DNA from: an uncultured Oscillospiraceae bacterium | Lineage (GTDB): Bacteria > Bacillota > Clostridia > Oscillospirales > Acutalibacteraceae | DNA: 17,762 nucleotides | Assembly (NCBI GenBank): GCA_900556765.1 | Contig: USQH01000020.1 | Location: 1 to 17,762, forward strand | Direction of reading: 5' to 3' | Part shown: positions 8,137-14,024 of the stretch, one piece after another | How positions within the stretch are numbered: position 1 is the first letter of the stretch | How the letters are laid out: every line of letters starts with the position of its first letter | Notes under the pieces: generated by a model | Told to the model about the DNA's origin: nothing | What the model saw: only the letters and a program-made list of their open reading frames with translations | Databases searched by the model: none | Translations under genes and position numbers: made by a program

Positions 8137-8997
8137 TCAGTCCTTTAGTACCTGTGAAAGCCACTCAAGGCTCAGTTTTACCCAGTGGGCAACGTGCTTA
8201 TTGTCTGCACGCATGACGCTCTCCGGCGAGTTGGCTACCGTGCGATCGGCAACCGACAACCCGTGGTCGCCGTGACGGAAAACGTGCAGTTCACATTCAA
8301 CGCCTGCGTTCATCATGGCTTCGGCAATACGCATGGAGCTTTTTGCGGGCACACAATGATCGTCATAGGTCGTCCAAATGAATGTCGGCGGCGTGTCGGG
8401 CGTGACATTATCGGGTATGGACACCTTTTTAAGCATTGTCTCGTCATTTACGACAGTCTCGCCAAGCAAATTTTTTATAGACTCGCGGTGACCGTAATCG
8501 TAACCGCTTGCAACGGGATACGACAGCACGGTTGCGTCGGGACGAATATCCTCGGCAGCAGTGCCGAAGGTGTCGCAAACCACCTTTTCGCCGTACAGCG
8601 TGCTCATCATGCCTGCCAGATGGCCGCCTGCCGAAAAGCCGATTACCGCGACCTTATGGGGGTCGATATTCCACTCCTCGGCGTGCTCGCGAACATAGTG
8701 AATAGCCGCCGCGCCCTCAAGAAGCTGCTGCGGATACGGGGCGTATCTATCGCCGAAGTTAACGCAGGTGTAGCGCACTACCACAGCCTGATATCCGGCG
8801 GAAACGTACTTCATTGCGACCGGATCGGCCTCGCGGTCGGACGTGAACCAATATGCACCGCCGGGAAAAATTACAATGGCAGGCCGCTTGCCGAAATTAA
8901 TCTCGTTGGAACAGTTCATGAAGTATGTAGTAATGTAAGCGCCGTGATCCGGCACCTGCGGATATATGTCAGATATTTTATGATTTTCAATTATCAT
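8137..8997 (-). CDS. Alpha/beta hydrolase, acetyl-esterase/BD-FAE-like
   Basis: This 286-residue cytosolic hydrolase has no signal peptide. PGGAY (45-49) supplies the oxyanion hole typical of the HSL/BD-FAE-type esterases. GFSAG (120-124) places the nucleophile at Ser122, an acidic residue lies in TTYDDHCVP (about 212-213) and His245 is in HGDHGLS. The layout, with GGHLAG after the elbow and PTFIW before the acid, matches bacterial carbohydrate acetyl or feruloyl esterases such as the Axe/BD-FAE group. Deacetylation of plant-derived or cell-wall sugars is therefore plausible, but it is inferred. A purine-rich GGGGGAAG lies 4 bases before the ATG. It is the first gene of a two-gene unit with the PHP protein and is divergent from the DAHP synthase gene. 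Confidence 0.85.
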   Translation of the reverse strand: MIIENHKISDIYPQVPDHGAYITTYFMNCSNEINFGKRPAIVIFPGGAYWFTSDREADPVAMKYVSAGYQAVVVRYTCVNFGDRYAPYPQQLLEGAAAIHYVREHAEEWNIDPHKVAVIGFSAGGHLAGMMSTLYGEKVVCDTFGTAAEDIRPDATVLSYPVASGYDYGHRESIKNLLGETVVNDETMLKKVSIPDNVTPDTPPTFIWTTYDDHCVPAKSSMRIAEAMMNAGVECELHVFRHGDHGLSVADRTVANSPESVMRADNKHVAHWVKLSLEWLSQVLKD

Positions 8998-9026
8998 TAT
9001 TCTTCCCCCAAAGATTTAATGTTTAA

Positions 9027-9055
9027 AGTTTAACACCAAAATTACATAAAGTAAA
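9027..9055 (-). promoter_or_regulatory. Possible promoter of the esterase-PHP unit
   Basis: On the minus strand TTTACT (9055-9050) and TAAACT (9032-9027) are separated by 17 bases. The -10 matches consensus at only four of six positions, so this is tentative. It sits in the 129-base divergent intergenic region. Confidence 0.35.
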
Positions 9056-9058
9056 TAG

Positions 9059-9088
9059 TTTACAAAAATATAGCTTGTATGTTATAAT
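9059..9088 (+). promoter_or_regulatory. Promoter of the DAHP synthase gene
   Basis: TTTACA (9059-9064) and TATAAT (9083-9088) are separated by 18 bases. The leader to the ATG at 9127 is about 30 bases, too short for an attenuator, so transcript-level attenuation of this gene is unlikely. Confidence 0.65.
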
Positions 9089-9126
9089 TTAAAGATAATA
9101 CACCAAGTGGAACGGAGAGAATAAAA

Positions 9127-10146
9127 ATGATCGTAATTTTAAAGCAATCTGCGCCTCAGGAAAAGATTGACGAGCTGATTTCGTCAATAAAACAGCAGGG
9201 CTTTGATATACACTATTCACGCGGACAGGAGACAACTCTGCTCGGACTTATCGGCGACACGTCAAAAATCGACATTGATCAGCTTGACCAGCTTGACATC
9301 GTCGACGCCGTGCGCCGCGTGACGGAGCCCTACAAGGTTGTCAACCGCAAGTTTCACACCGACGACTCGGTCATAAAGGTCGGCAATACCGCTGTCGGCG
9401 ACGGCAGTTTCGCCGTTATCGCCGGCCCCTGTTCAGTCGAGACGGAGGAACAAATCGTCGAGGTCGCACGTCGAGTCAAGGCTGCAGGGGCGACCATGCT
9501 GCGCGGCGGCGCATTTAAGCCGCGCACGTCGCCTTACGCTTTCCGCGGACTGAAAGCCGAAGGCATCGAACTGCTGCTGAAGGCAAAAAAAGCGACCGGC
9601 TTGCCCATTGTAACCGAGCTGACATCGCTGCAATACATAGACCTGTACAACGACGTCGACGTTATCCAGGTCGGCGCCAGAAATATGCAGAATTTTGATA
9701 TGCTCAGCGAGCTTGGCAAGTGCAACAAGCCGATACTGCTCAAGCGCGGTCTCGCCAGCACCGTTCAGGAGTGGCTGATGTCGGCGGAGTACATCGCCGC
9801 CGGAGGCAACACCAACATCATTTTCTGCGAACGCGGCATACGCACATACGAGACGGCAACACGCAACACGCTCGACATTTCGTGCGTGCCGATATTAAAG
9901 GAAAAGACTCACCTGCCCGTGATAATTGACCCGTCCCACGCGACCGGTATTTCGTCGCTTGTGCGCCCGATGGCAAAAGCGGCGGTCGTTTGCGGCGCCG
10001 ACGGACTGATGGTTGAGGTACACAACCATCCCGAAAAGGCGCTGTGCGACGGCGCCCAGTCGGTCACACCCGATCAGTTTGACGAGATCATGGCGGATGT
10101 AAAGCGACTGCACGCATCCGAAAAGGGCGCACGGAGCGCTAAGTAA
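9127..10146 (+). CDS. aroF: 3-deoxy-7-phosphoheptulonate synthase, type I-beta
   Basis: The enzyme condenses phosphoenolpyruvate and erythrose 4-phosphate to DAHP, the first step of the shikimate pathway to aromatic amino acids. At 339 residues it matches the type I-beta class, with an N-terminal ferredoxin-like/ACT-like regulatory domain (about 1-70) fused to the TIM barrel. Core motifs include AGPCSVE, RGGAFKPRTSPYAFRG, QVGARNMQNF, LLKRGL, CERGIRTYE and DPSHATG. These carry the expected phosphate-binding arginines and lysines and the metal-binding Cys and His. In known family members the N-terminal domain mediates feedback inhibition by Tyr or Phe; that is inferred here. GGAGAGA lies 6 bases before the ATG. 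It is monocistronic with its own promoter and terminator. The symbol is a family-level choice, as aroA is also used in Firmicutes. Confidence 0.95.
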   Translation: MIVILKQSAPQEKIDELISSIKQQGFDIHYSRGQETTLLGLIGDTSKIDIDQLDQLDIVDAVRRVTEPYKVVNRKFHTDDSVIKVGNTAVGDGSFAVIAGPCSVETEEQIVEVARRVKAAGATMLRGGAFKPRTSPYAFRGLKAEGIELLLKAKKATGLPIVTELTSLQYIDLYNDVDVIQVGARNMQNFDMLSELGKCNKPILLKRGLASTVQEWLMSAEYIAAGGNTNIIFCERGIRTYETATRNTLDISCVPILKEKTHLPVIIDPSHATGISSLVRPMAKAAVVCGADGLMVEVHNHPEKALCDGAQSVTPDQFDEIMADVKRLHASEKGARSAK

Positions 10147-10199
10147 AGGCGCTGTGCCGCTATCCCGTTCGTTTTGTCTATTTACCGCACAGTCACATA

Positions 10200-10229
10200 A
10201 AAAAACTCGCAGAAATGCGAGTTTTTTAT
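10200..10229 (+). terminator. Terminator of the DAHP synthase gene
   Basis: A 12-bp stem (AAAAAACTCGCA at 10200-10211, TGCGAGTTTTTT at 10216-10227) closes on a stable GAAA tetraloop, so the right arm is itself the U-run. The A-rich left arm makes it potentially bidirectional. Confidence 0.9.
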
Positions 10230-10365
10230 ATATTAAGGGTTTCGCGCGATTTTCAGTTGAAACATAATGCGTCTTAAACCAACAGAAATTTACAAGAAGC
10301 ATATAAAAATTAGCACGAAAAGCCGTAAAAAACAGAAAAAAGACTGCCTTGTTGTAAAAAAAACA

Positions 10366-10419
10366 TTTACATTGCAGATTGTTTATGGTAATATCATCCC
10401 AAAGGTTACTATTACCATA
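10366..10419 (+). promoter_or_regulatory. Promoter of the racemase gene with overlapping inverted repeat
   Basis: TTTACA (10366-10371), 17 bases, TAATAT (10389-10394) forms a good promoter. A 10-bp inverted repeat (TATGGTAATA at 10384-10393 and TATTACCATA at 10410-10419, 16 bases between) covers the -10 box and start region, which is the expected place for a repressor operator. No regulator is assigned. The leader to the ATG at 10520 is about 120 bases. Confidence 0.55.
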
Positions 10420-10519
10420 TTCAGCACGCAGGTATTTTTGGAAAAGTTTGATTTTCAGTATGCTCTCGAACCCGGTTTAACTGCGCATTTTATGTGATGC
10501 GACGCACAAGGACAAAACA

Positions 10520-11605
10520 ATGAACACATATATTGTAGACAACGAAAGCCTTATTTATAACATCGAGCTTTTGAAACAAAAGGCAGGCAAAACACCGATT
10601 TGGGCAGTGTTAAAGGGAGACGGCTACGGTCTGGGTCTCTTGCCTCTGGTGAAGCTGCTTGCGGTGCATGGCATCGACCGCTTTTGCGTGACCGAGGTGC
10701 ATGAAGCGGAAACATTGCGCAAAAACGGTTTTGAGTCATCACAGATTTTGATGCTGCGCTCTGTCGAAAACGCCGATGAAATCAGCCGCTTGATTGACAT
10801 GAATGTCATTTTGACAGTCGGTTCGATCAGTGCGGCCGCGCTGATTGATGAGCTTGCGGCTCAGCGTTCGGTCTCAGCGGAAATTCACATAAAAATCGAT
10901 ACCGGTATGGGGCGATACGGCTTTTTGCCTGAAAACACCGATGACGTTCTGCAAGTGTATCGTAACGCTGAACACATTAAAATAAGCGGAATATACACGC
11001 ATTTTGACTGTGCCTTGACCTGCGCCCGACGCACAAAGACCGAGTTTAACACATTCATGAATACCGTGGCAAAAATCAGGGCAGCCGGCTACGAAACGGG
11101 AACGGTGCACTGCTGCGGCTCCGCGGCGTTTCTGCGCTTTCCCGATATGCACTGCGATGGGGTGCGGCTCGGTTCAGCCATTTTGGGCAGAATGACTTTT
11201 CGTACGGAACTGCGCCCTGTCGGCTATGCGGAGTCTCAGATTGATACGGTTCGCCTGCTGCCGAAGGGTCACACCGCAGGCTACGGCGCAATCTGGAAAG
11301 CGAAAAAGAACACACGCATCGCAATCATCCCGATCGGCCGTTTCAACGGATTGGGCGTGACATCGCAAAGCGGCGTAACGCGGTTTTGCGACTGTTTACG
11401 GCTCATTTTCTCCGGAATGTACAGAATACTGCGGCGCAAAAAAATATATGTCGAGATCGGCGGTCGGCTTTGCCCGGTAGTGGGGCAAATAGGCATGCTG
11501 CACACCGCCGTAGATGTCAGCAATGTCAACTGCCGTCCCGGCGACATAGCTAAAGTACCCATAAAGCCTCTGTACTTAAAGGGAATGAATATTGTGTACA
11601 GGTGA
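10520..11605 (+). CDS. alr: Alanine racemase family PLP enzyme
   Basis: This 361-residue fold-type III PLP enzyme is expected to interconvert L- and D-alanine for peptidoglycan. Lys32 in AVLKGDGYGLG is the PLP lysine (usually AVVKADAYGHG), Arg216 in DGVRLG corresponds to the arginine that contacts the pyridine nitrogen, and Tyr255 in AGYGAIW is the second catalytic base. PIGRFNG replaces the common PIGYADG, and GMLHTAVDV keeps the Met but lacks the following Asp of classical Alr. The C-terminus is about 40 residues shorter than in Bacillus Alr. The short end seems natural, because a second copy of the gene's tail (13297-13401) has the same stop and mostly synonymous differences. AAGG lies 8 bases before the ATG. 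Another amino-acid racemase specificity is possible. Confidence 0.82.
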   Translation: MNTYIVDNESLIYNIELLKQKAGKTPIWAVLKGDGYGLGLLPLVKLLAVHGIDRFCVTEVHEAETLRKNGFESSQILMLRSVENADEISRLIDMNVILTVGSISAAALIDELAAQRSVSAEIHIKIDTGMGRYGFLPENTDDVLQVYRNAEHIKISGIYTHFDCALTCARRTKTEFNTFMNTVAKIRAAGYETGTVHCCGSAAFLRFPDMHCDGVRLGSAILGRMTFRTELRPVGYAESQIDTVRLLPKGHTAGYGAIWKAKKNTRIAIIPIGRFNGLGVTSQSGVTRFCDCLRLIFSGMYRILRRKKIYVEIGGRLCPVVGQIGMLHTAVDVSNVNCRPGDIAKVPIKPLYLKGMNIVYR

Positions 11606-11624
11606 TTAAACGGATGTCGGCAGG
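11501..11624 (+). repeat. Direct repeat copy A (3' end of racemase gene plus 19 bp)
   Basis: These 124 bases match 13297-13420 at 119 positions with no gaps. The copy spans the last 34 codons of the racemase gene, its TGA and 19 bases beyond. Identity stops abruptly on both sides. Four of the five differences are synonymous in the racemase frame; the fifth changes Val to Ala. Confidence 0.95.
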
Positions 11625-11782
11625 CAGAAAAAATGTTCTCTCGGCCGGTAAAGCAGATGGCAGAGACGGAAGGCATCACGGAGGCGCTGAAAGTCCCCGA
11701 TCCGATGGAATGGGTCGGCAGGATGAACAATATTTGTAACCGGGCTATGGAAGCCGTAAACACTGAAATAATCTACGCATAA
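11606..11782 (+). pseudogene. tnpV: TnpV-like transposon protein, C-terminal remnant
   Basis: Directly after the racemase TGA, in the same frame, 58 codons stay open to TAA. They end in QMAETEGITEALK, DPMEWVGRMNN and EIIYA. This is the conserved C-terminus of TnpV, a small (about 120-residue) accessory protein of Clostridial transposons, recalled from family knowledge. The N-terminal half is missing and no start codon with a ribosome binding site precedes it, so it is a remnant. An ATG at 11657 could only give a 41-residue peptide. A second, more decayed copy lies at 13402-13574. It marks mobile-element debris at the racemase 3' end. Confidence 0.7.
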
Positions 11783-11784
11783 AA

Positions 11785-11830
11785 ATGATAAGAGCCGTAT
11801 CGGAAAGTGCTTCGATACGGCTCTTATCAT
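11785..11830. terminator. 18-bp hairpin, terminator-like on the minus strand
   Basis: Perfect 18-bp arms (11785-11802 and 11813-11830) enclose a 10-base loop. On the minus strand the stem runs into TTTTTATGCG, while the plus side continues AATAAAC with no U-run. It still stands where a terminator for the racemase transcript would be expected, and a stem this long may end transcription in both directions. Confidence 0.65.
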
Positions 11831-11882
11831 AATAAACAAAGTGATTTTTCCTTCAATTACAGATATTTTCCGATTCCGTAAA

Positions 11883-11983
11883 GTGCAAAAATGCACCCTG
11901 CGTACAGGGCATCCAATGTCCCACCCAAAATCGCTGAAAACGAGAAAAAGCCCTGTACTGCATTTCTTATGCAGTACAGGGCT
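11883..11983. other. Three consecutive hairpins in the racemase-XRE spacer
   Basis: GTGCA/TGCAC (11883-11896, loop AAAA), CCCTG/CAGGG (11896-11909, loop CGTA) and a perfect 15-bp stem (11949-11963 with 11969-11983, loop TTCTT) follow in a row. The last is followed by CTTTTTC on the minus strand, so it is terminator-like in that direction. No minus-strand gene that would need it is seen close by. The rest of the 11783-12202 stretch holds hairpins, inverted repeats and promoters but no gene. Confidence 0.55.
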
Positions 11984-12030
11984 AAAGCTGCTTTCAATTT
12001 GTTGAAGCAGGTAGTTTTATTCAAAAACTA

Positions 12031-12039
12031 TGTTATAAT
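12031..12039 (+). promoter_or_regulatory. Extended -10 promoter element
   Basis: TGTTATAAT carries a TG one base upstream of a perfect TATAAT (12034-12039). The -35 is poor, as expected for extended -10 promoters. A transcript from here would include the inverted-repeat cluster at 12061-12130 in its leader before the XRE gene at 12203. Confidence 0.4.
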
Positions 12040-12060
12040 TAAATAAAAAGCTTGAAAAAA

Positions 12061-12130
12061 GTAATCCATTACCCATATTCTTGCGCTTGATCATCAACTG
12101 TTACGATACGTAACAGCATTGTCACAATGC
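12061..12130. promoter_or_regulatory. Cluster of four inverted repeats upstream of the XRE gene
   Basis: Within 70 bases lie GTAATCCATTAC (12061-12072, arms of 5), TTGATCATCAA (12087-12097), CTGTTACGATACGTAACAG (12098-12116, perfect 8-bp arms) and GCATTGTCACAATGC (12116-12130, perfect 7-bp arms). The last three abut one another. They sit immediately upstream of a promoter at 12136-12164, a usual position for operators bound by the adjacent regulator. Because the arms differ, they may serve more than one protein, or form RNA hairpins if transcribed from 12039. Confidence 0.6.
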
Positions 12131-12135
12131 GTATA

Positions 12136-12164
12136 TGGACGATCAACATGTGCAGTAATATACT
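12136..12164 (+). promoter_or_regulatory. Likely promoter of the XRE regulator gene
   Basis: TGGACG (12136-12141) and TATACT (12159-12164) are separated by 17 bases. It lies just downstream of the palindrome cluster and about 39 bases before the chosen start codon. Confidence 0.5.
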
Positions 12165-12202
12165 ATACTCGGAGAGAACAAAGAATAAAGGGGCGCATTG
12201 TT

Positions 12203-12874
12203 ATGACAATAGGAGAAAAAATAAAGCAGTTAAGAAGCGCAAGAGGATTCACGCAAGAAACGCTTGCAGAAAAACTAAATGTATCCCGTTCTGCGGTTGC
12301 CAAATGGGAAGCAAACGGCGGCGTTCCCGAGATTGATAATTTGTTGCAACTATCATCCGTTTTTGACATTAGTGTAGATGAGTTAGTCGGAAACGCTGCA
12401 AGTTCAGATAATATAAAAAAAATAAAAAAAACAGAAGCGTTAAATCGTGAAGTCCATGACTTTGGGAATCATCGCTATGATATAGAACTTGCAGGTTGGA
12501 ACGACGGCGTGTACGGTGTCTATATCATCGCAGAAGATCAAGATTTCCTGTACTATTATCAATATTCAGATAAAGCGTACAGTGTATACGGAATGATTGG
12601 CAAAAAATATATCACATCCGTCTTACCAATCGAAGAAAATGAACCGAAGAAGTCCTGTATAAAAGAAGTCAGCAGAGAATTTTTCTGCAATAAACCTGTA
12701 CAAATAGCGTTAGCCAAAAGAGAGGGCTTGATAAGAGGGTTTCTTGATTTTCGAGATGACGCTTATCGCAATGTCGTAATCTGCTCATTTGAAAAAGATG
12801 CTCTACAATTGCAATTTGGCGGGACATTGCATCTTACTGATATAGCCAAAATTGAAGAGCTTATTGATCAGTGA
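12203..12874 (+). CDS. XRE-family transcriptional regulator with unassigned C-terminal domain
   Basis: This 223-residue protein has an N-terminal Cro/C1-type helix-turn-helix (residues 1-64): IGEKIKQLRSARGFTQETLA, then LNVSRSAVAKWEANGGVPEI and the FDISVDELVG end typical of the XRE/SinR class. The remaining 155 residues, rich in aromatic and charged residues (DQDFLYYYQYSD, FLDFRDD, LQFGGTLHL), match nothing I recognise and could be a sensory or partner-binding domain. The ATG at 12203 is chosen because AAGGGG lies 9 bases before it; an in-frame extension from 12119 would run through the palindromes and promoter. Base composition is clearly more AT-rich than the racemase gene. A small membrane protein gene follows 58 bases later, and the region is flanked by direct repeats, suggesting transfer as a cassette. 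Confidence 0.85.
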   Translation: MTIGEKIKQLRSARGFTQETLAEKLNVSRSAVAKWEANGGVPEIDNLLQLSSVFDISVDELVGNAASSDNIKKIKKTEALNREVHDFGNHRYDIELAGWNDGVYGVYIIAEDQDFLYYYQYSDKAYSVYGMIGKKYITSVLPIEENEPKKSCIKEVSREFFCNKPVQIALAKREGLIRGFLDFRDDAYRNVVICSFEKDALQLQFGGTLHLTDIAKIEELIDQ

Positions 12875-12932
12875 CAAATTTCCGTTTTGTGGTTTGTTAA
12901 AAACTCTATAATGAAAAGGAGTGCAAAAAAGG

Positions 12933-13100
12933 ATGAAATATTTAATAAGCACAGGCGTTTTTTGTATTATCTATACTGTAGCAGAGTATCTACTAACCGG
13001 TAATATAAATTGGAAAATGGTTATTGTTGCAACAGTAGTATATGCTGTCCTTTACGCAGCAGTCGATCTTTTTTGTAATAAATTTACGGTGAAAAGATAA
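12933..13100 (+). CDS. Small two-helix membrane protein
   Basis: This 55-residue protein begins MKYLISTGVFC and ends CNKFTVKR. Two hydrophobic segments (about 3-22 and 29-48) are joined by a short polar turn, TGNIN. Both ends are positive (MK and FTVKR), which favours an in-out-in hairpin with both termini in the cytosol. An AAAAGGAG box lies 11 bases before the ATG, with a second GG directly beside it. It follows the XRE regulator gene by 58 bases on the same strand, so co-transcription is likely. I do not recognise the family. Possible roles include a membrane partner of the regulator, a small toxin or an immunity-type protein; none is shown by the sequence. The ribosome binding site, codon pattern and clean helix pattern support a real gene. 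Confidence 0.65.
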   Translation: MKYLISTGVFCIIYTVAEYLLTGNINWKMVIVATVVYAVLYAAVDLFCNKFTVKR

Positions 13101-13131
13101 ATTGCAATTTGTATTCACCTTAAAACGCAAA

Positions 13132-13176
13132 AACACCCCGCACCATGCGTCCTGTAAACGCACGGTGCGGGGTGTT
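13132..13176 (-). terminator. Terminator, minus-strand oriented (possibly bidirectional)
   Basis: A perfect 13-bp GC-rich stem (AACACCCCGCACC at 13132-13144, GGTGCGGGGTGTT at 13164-13176) contains an inner TGCGT/ACGCA pairing. On the minus strand it leads into TTTTTGCGTTTT, a proper U-run. It lies just downstream of the minus-strand gene fragment ending at 13188, which it probably once served. It may also end the XRE transcript. Confidence 0.75.
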
Positions 13177-13187
13177 CTGCATAATTT

Positions 13188-13298
13188 CTATAGGGAGCTT
13201 TTGTTGACCAACTCAAGGCCATAGTCCTTGCCTTCGCCGTTGATCGTATCCTCAAGCCGGCCGGAGACGGACTGCCCCTGTTTCTCAAACGGCAGCCA
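13188..13298 (-). pseudogene. C-terminal fragment of an unidentified protein, truncated by the repeat
   Basis: On the minus strand 36 codons starting WLPFEKQGQSVSGRLED and ending GLELVNKSSL stop at TAG (13190-13188). They are followed 12 bases later by a strong terminator with the right orientation, which is the usual layout of a gene end. The frame is cut off exactly where direct repeat copy B begins (13297), so the upstream part of the gene has been lost. I do not recognise the family; the context suggests mobile-element cargo. Confidence 0.5.
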
Positions 13299-13420
13299 CA
13301 CCGCCGTAGATGTCAGCAATGTCAACTGCCGTCCCGGCGACATAGCTAAAGCACCCATAAAACCGCTGTACTTAAAGGGAATGAATATTGTGTATCGGTG
13401 ATTAAACGGATGTCGGCAGG
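13297..13420 (+). repeat. Direct repeat copy B (racemase tail plus 19 bp)
   Basis: This second copy of 11501-11624 is 1,796 bases downstream. It encodes the last 34 residues of a racemase with one change (Val to Ala), then the same TGA and 19 identical bases. The upstream part of the gene is absent, so this is a pseudogene fragment. The left junction is sharp: the preceding base belongs to the unrelated minus-strand fragment. Confidence 0.95.
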
Positions 13421-13574
13421 TGGAGGGAAATCTCTCTCGGTGGATAGAGCAAATGCAGAAGCGGAGGAAATTGCCGAAGAACCGAAAGCCGACGCCCGAA
13501 CATCGTGTATCAATCTAATGAATAATCTGCGTAGCAGAGCCGTGCGAAATTGCAAACATAGACTTGATTATTAG
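13402..13574 (+). pseudogene. tnpV: Second, frameshifted TnpV-like remnant
   Basis: After the TGA of copy B the sequence starts like copy A (LNGCRQ) and then diverges. It can still be aligned with copy A residue for residue if one deleted base is allowed near 13455: QMAE, then EIAEEPKA and LMNNLRSRA fall at the same spacing as QMAETEGITEALK and MNNICNRA. The frame ends at TAG (13572-13574). It is a more decayed or more distant tnpV 3' end. Confidence 0.55.
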
Positions 13575-13583
13575 GTTGATTAA

Positions 13584-13623
13584 CAGGGGCAACAGGAAAA
13601 TTCCTGCCGCCCCTGATTTTTTT
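13584..13623 (+). terminator. Rho-independent terminator
   Basis: CAGGGGC (13584-13590) pairs with GCCCCTG (13609-13615), with an inner CAGGAA/TTCCTG arm. It is followed by a run of seven T's (13617-13623) on the plus strand. It ends the mobile-element remnant and insulates the PadR operon. Confidence 0.85.
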
Positions 13624-13633
13624 ATAAATCCAC

Positions 13634-13667
13634 TTGACATTTCTAACTACTGTATATAATATAGTAG
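13634..13667 (+). promoter_or_regulatory. PadR operon promoter with near-palindromic operator
   Basis: TTGACA (13634-13639) is followed by TAATAT (13657-13662, spacing 17) or TATAAT (13655-13660, spacing 15). A near-palindrome, CTACT...AGTAG (13647-13667), covers the -10 region. This placement fits autorepression by the PadR protein encoded immediately downstream, as is common in the family. Confidence 0.7.
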
Positions 13668-13697
13668 TGAAGGAATGAAATATGAAAGGAGCTGCAC

Positions 13698-14024
13698 ATG
13701 AACACGCAATACAAAAAAGGAGTGCTGGAGCTTTGTGTGCTGTCGCTGCTGCACAAACGCGATTGCTACGGATATGAAATATCCGCTTTTCTCTCCAACC
13801 ACATCGATATTGCAGACGGAACGGTTTACCCGATTCTGCGAAAGCTGAAAGCAGACGGGCTGCTTACCACCTATCTGCAAGAAGAAAGCGGCGGGCCGCC
13901 CCGCAAATATTATAAGCTCACGAAACTTGGACGGGAAACATACCGGAGTGACCGCGCGGAGTATTTTAAGTTTTCACAATCTGTCAAAACATTGTTGGAG
14001 GATGAGAGCGATGACAAAAAATGA
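13698..14024 (+). CDS. PadR-family transcriptional regulator
   Basis: This 108-residue protein matches the short PadR subfamily 2 (winged helix plus a C-terminal dimerisation helix). Typical features are KKGVLELCVLSLLHKRDCYGYEI near the N-terminus, then DIADGTVYPILRKLKADGLL and the wing segment ESGGPPRKYYKLTKLG, which is a family hallmark. An AAAGGAG box lies 6 bases before the ATG. The stop codon overlaps the next gene by 14 bases, so translation is coupled. It probably represses its own operon through the near-palindrome at 13647-13667. The inducer is unknown; the membrane-protein partner encoded next suggests a cell-envelope signal. Confidence 0.93.
   Translation: MNTQYKKGVLELCVLSLLHKRDCYGYEISAFLSNHIDIADGTVYPILRKLKADGLLTTYLQEESGGPPRKYYKLTKLGRETYRSDRAEYFKFSQSVKTLLEDESDDKK

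Noticed and set aside
8185..9033. 282-codon plus-strand frame opposite the esterase gene
   Set aside because: Shadow of the esterase coding sequence, which has an intact catalytic triad and a ribosome binding site.
10267..10497. 76-codon plus-strand frame before the racemase gene
   Set aside because: It runs through the racemase promoter and inverted repeat and has no ribosome binding site.
11606..11896. 96-codon minus-strand frame
   Set aside because: It overlaps the tnpV remnant and two hairpins and has no start signals.
12061..12130. CRISPR array or iteron origin
   Set aside because: The inverted repeats have different arm sequences and no repeated unit with spacers, and no cas or replication gene is present.
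12119..12202. 28-codon N-terminal extension of the XRE regulator
   Set aside because: The extension crosses the palindromes and promoter and has no ribosome binding site, while the ATG at 12203 has AAGGGG at proper spacing and begins the HTH domain.
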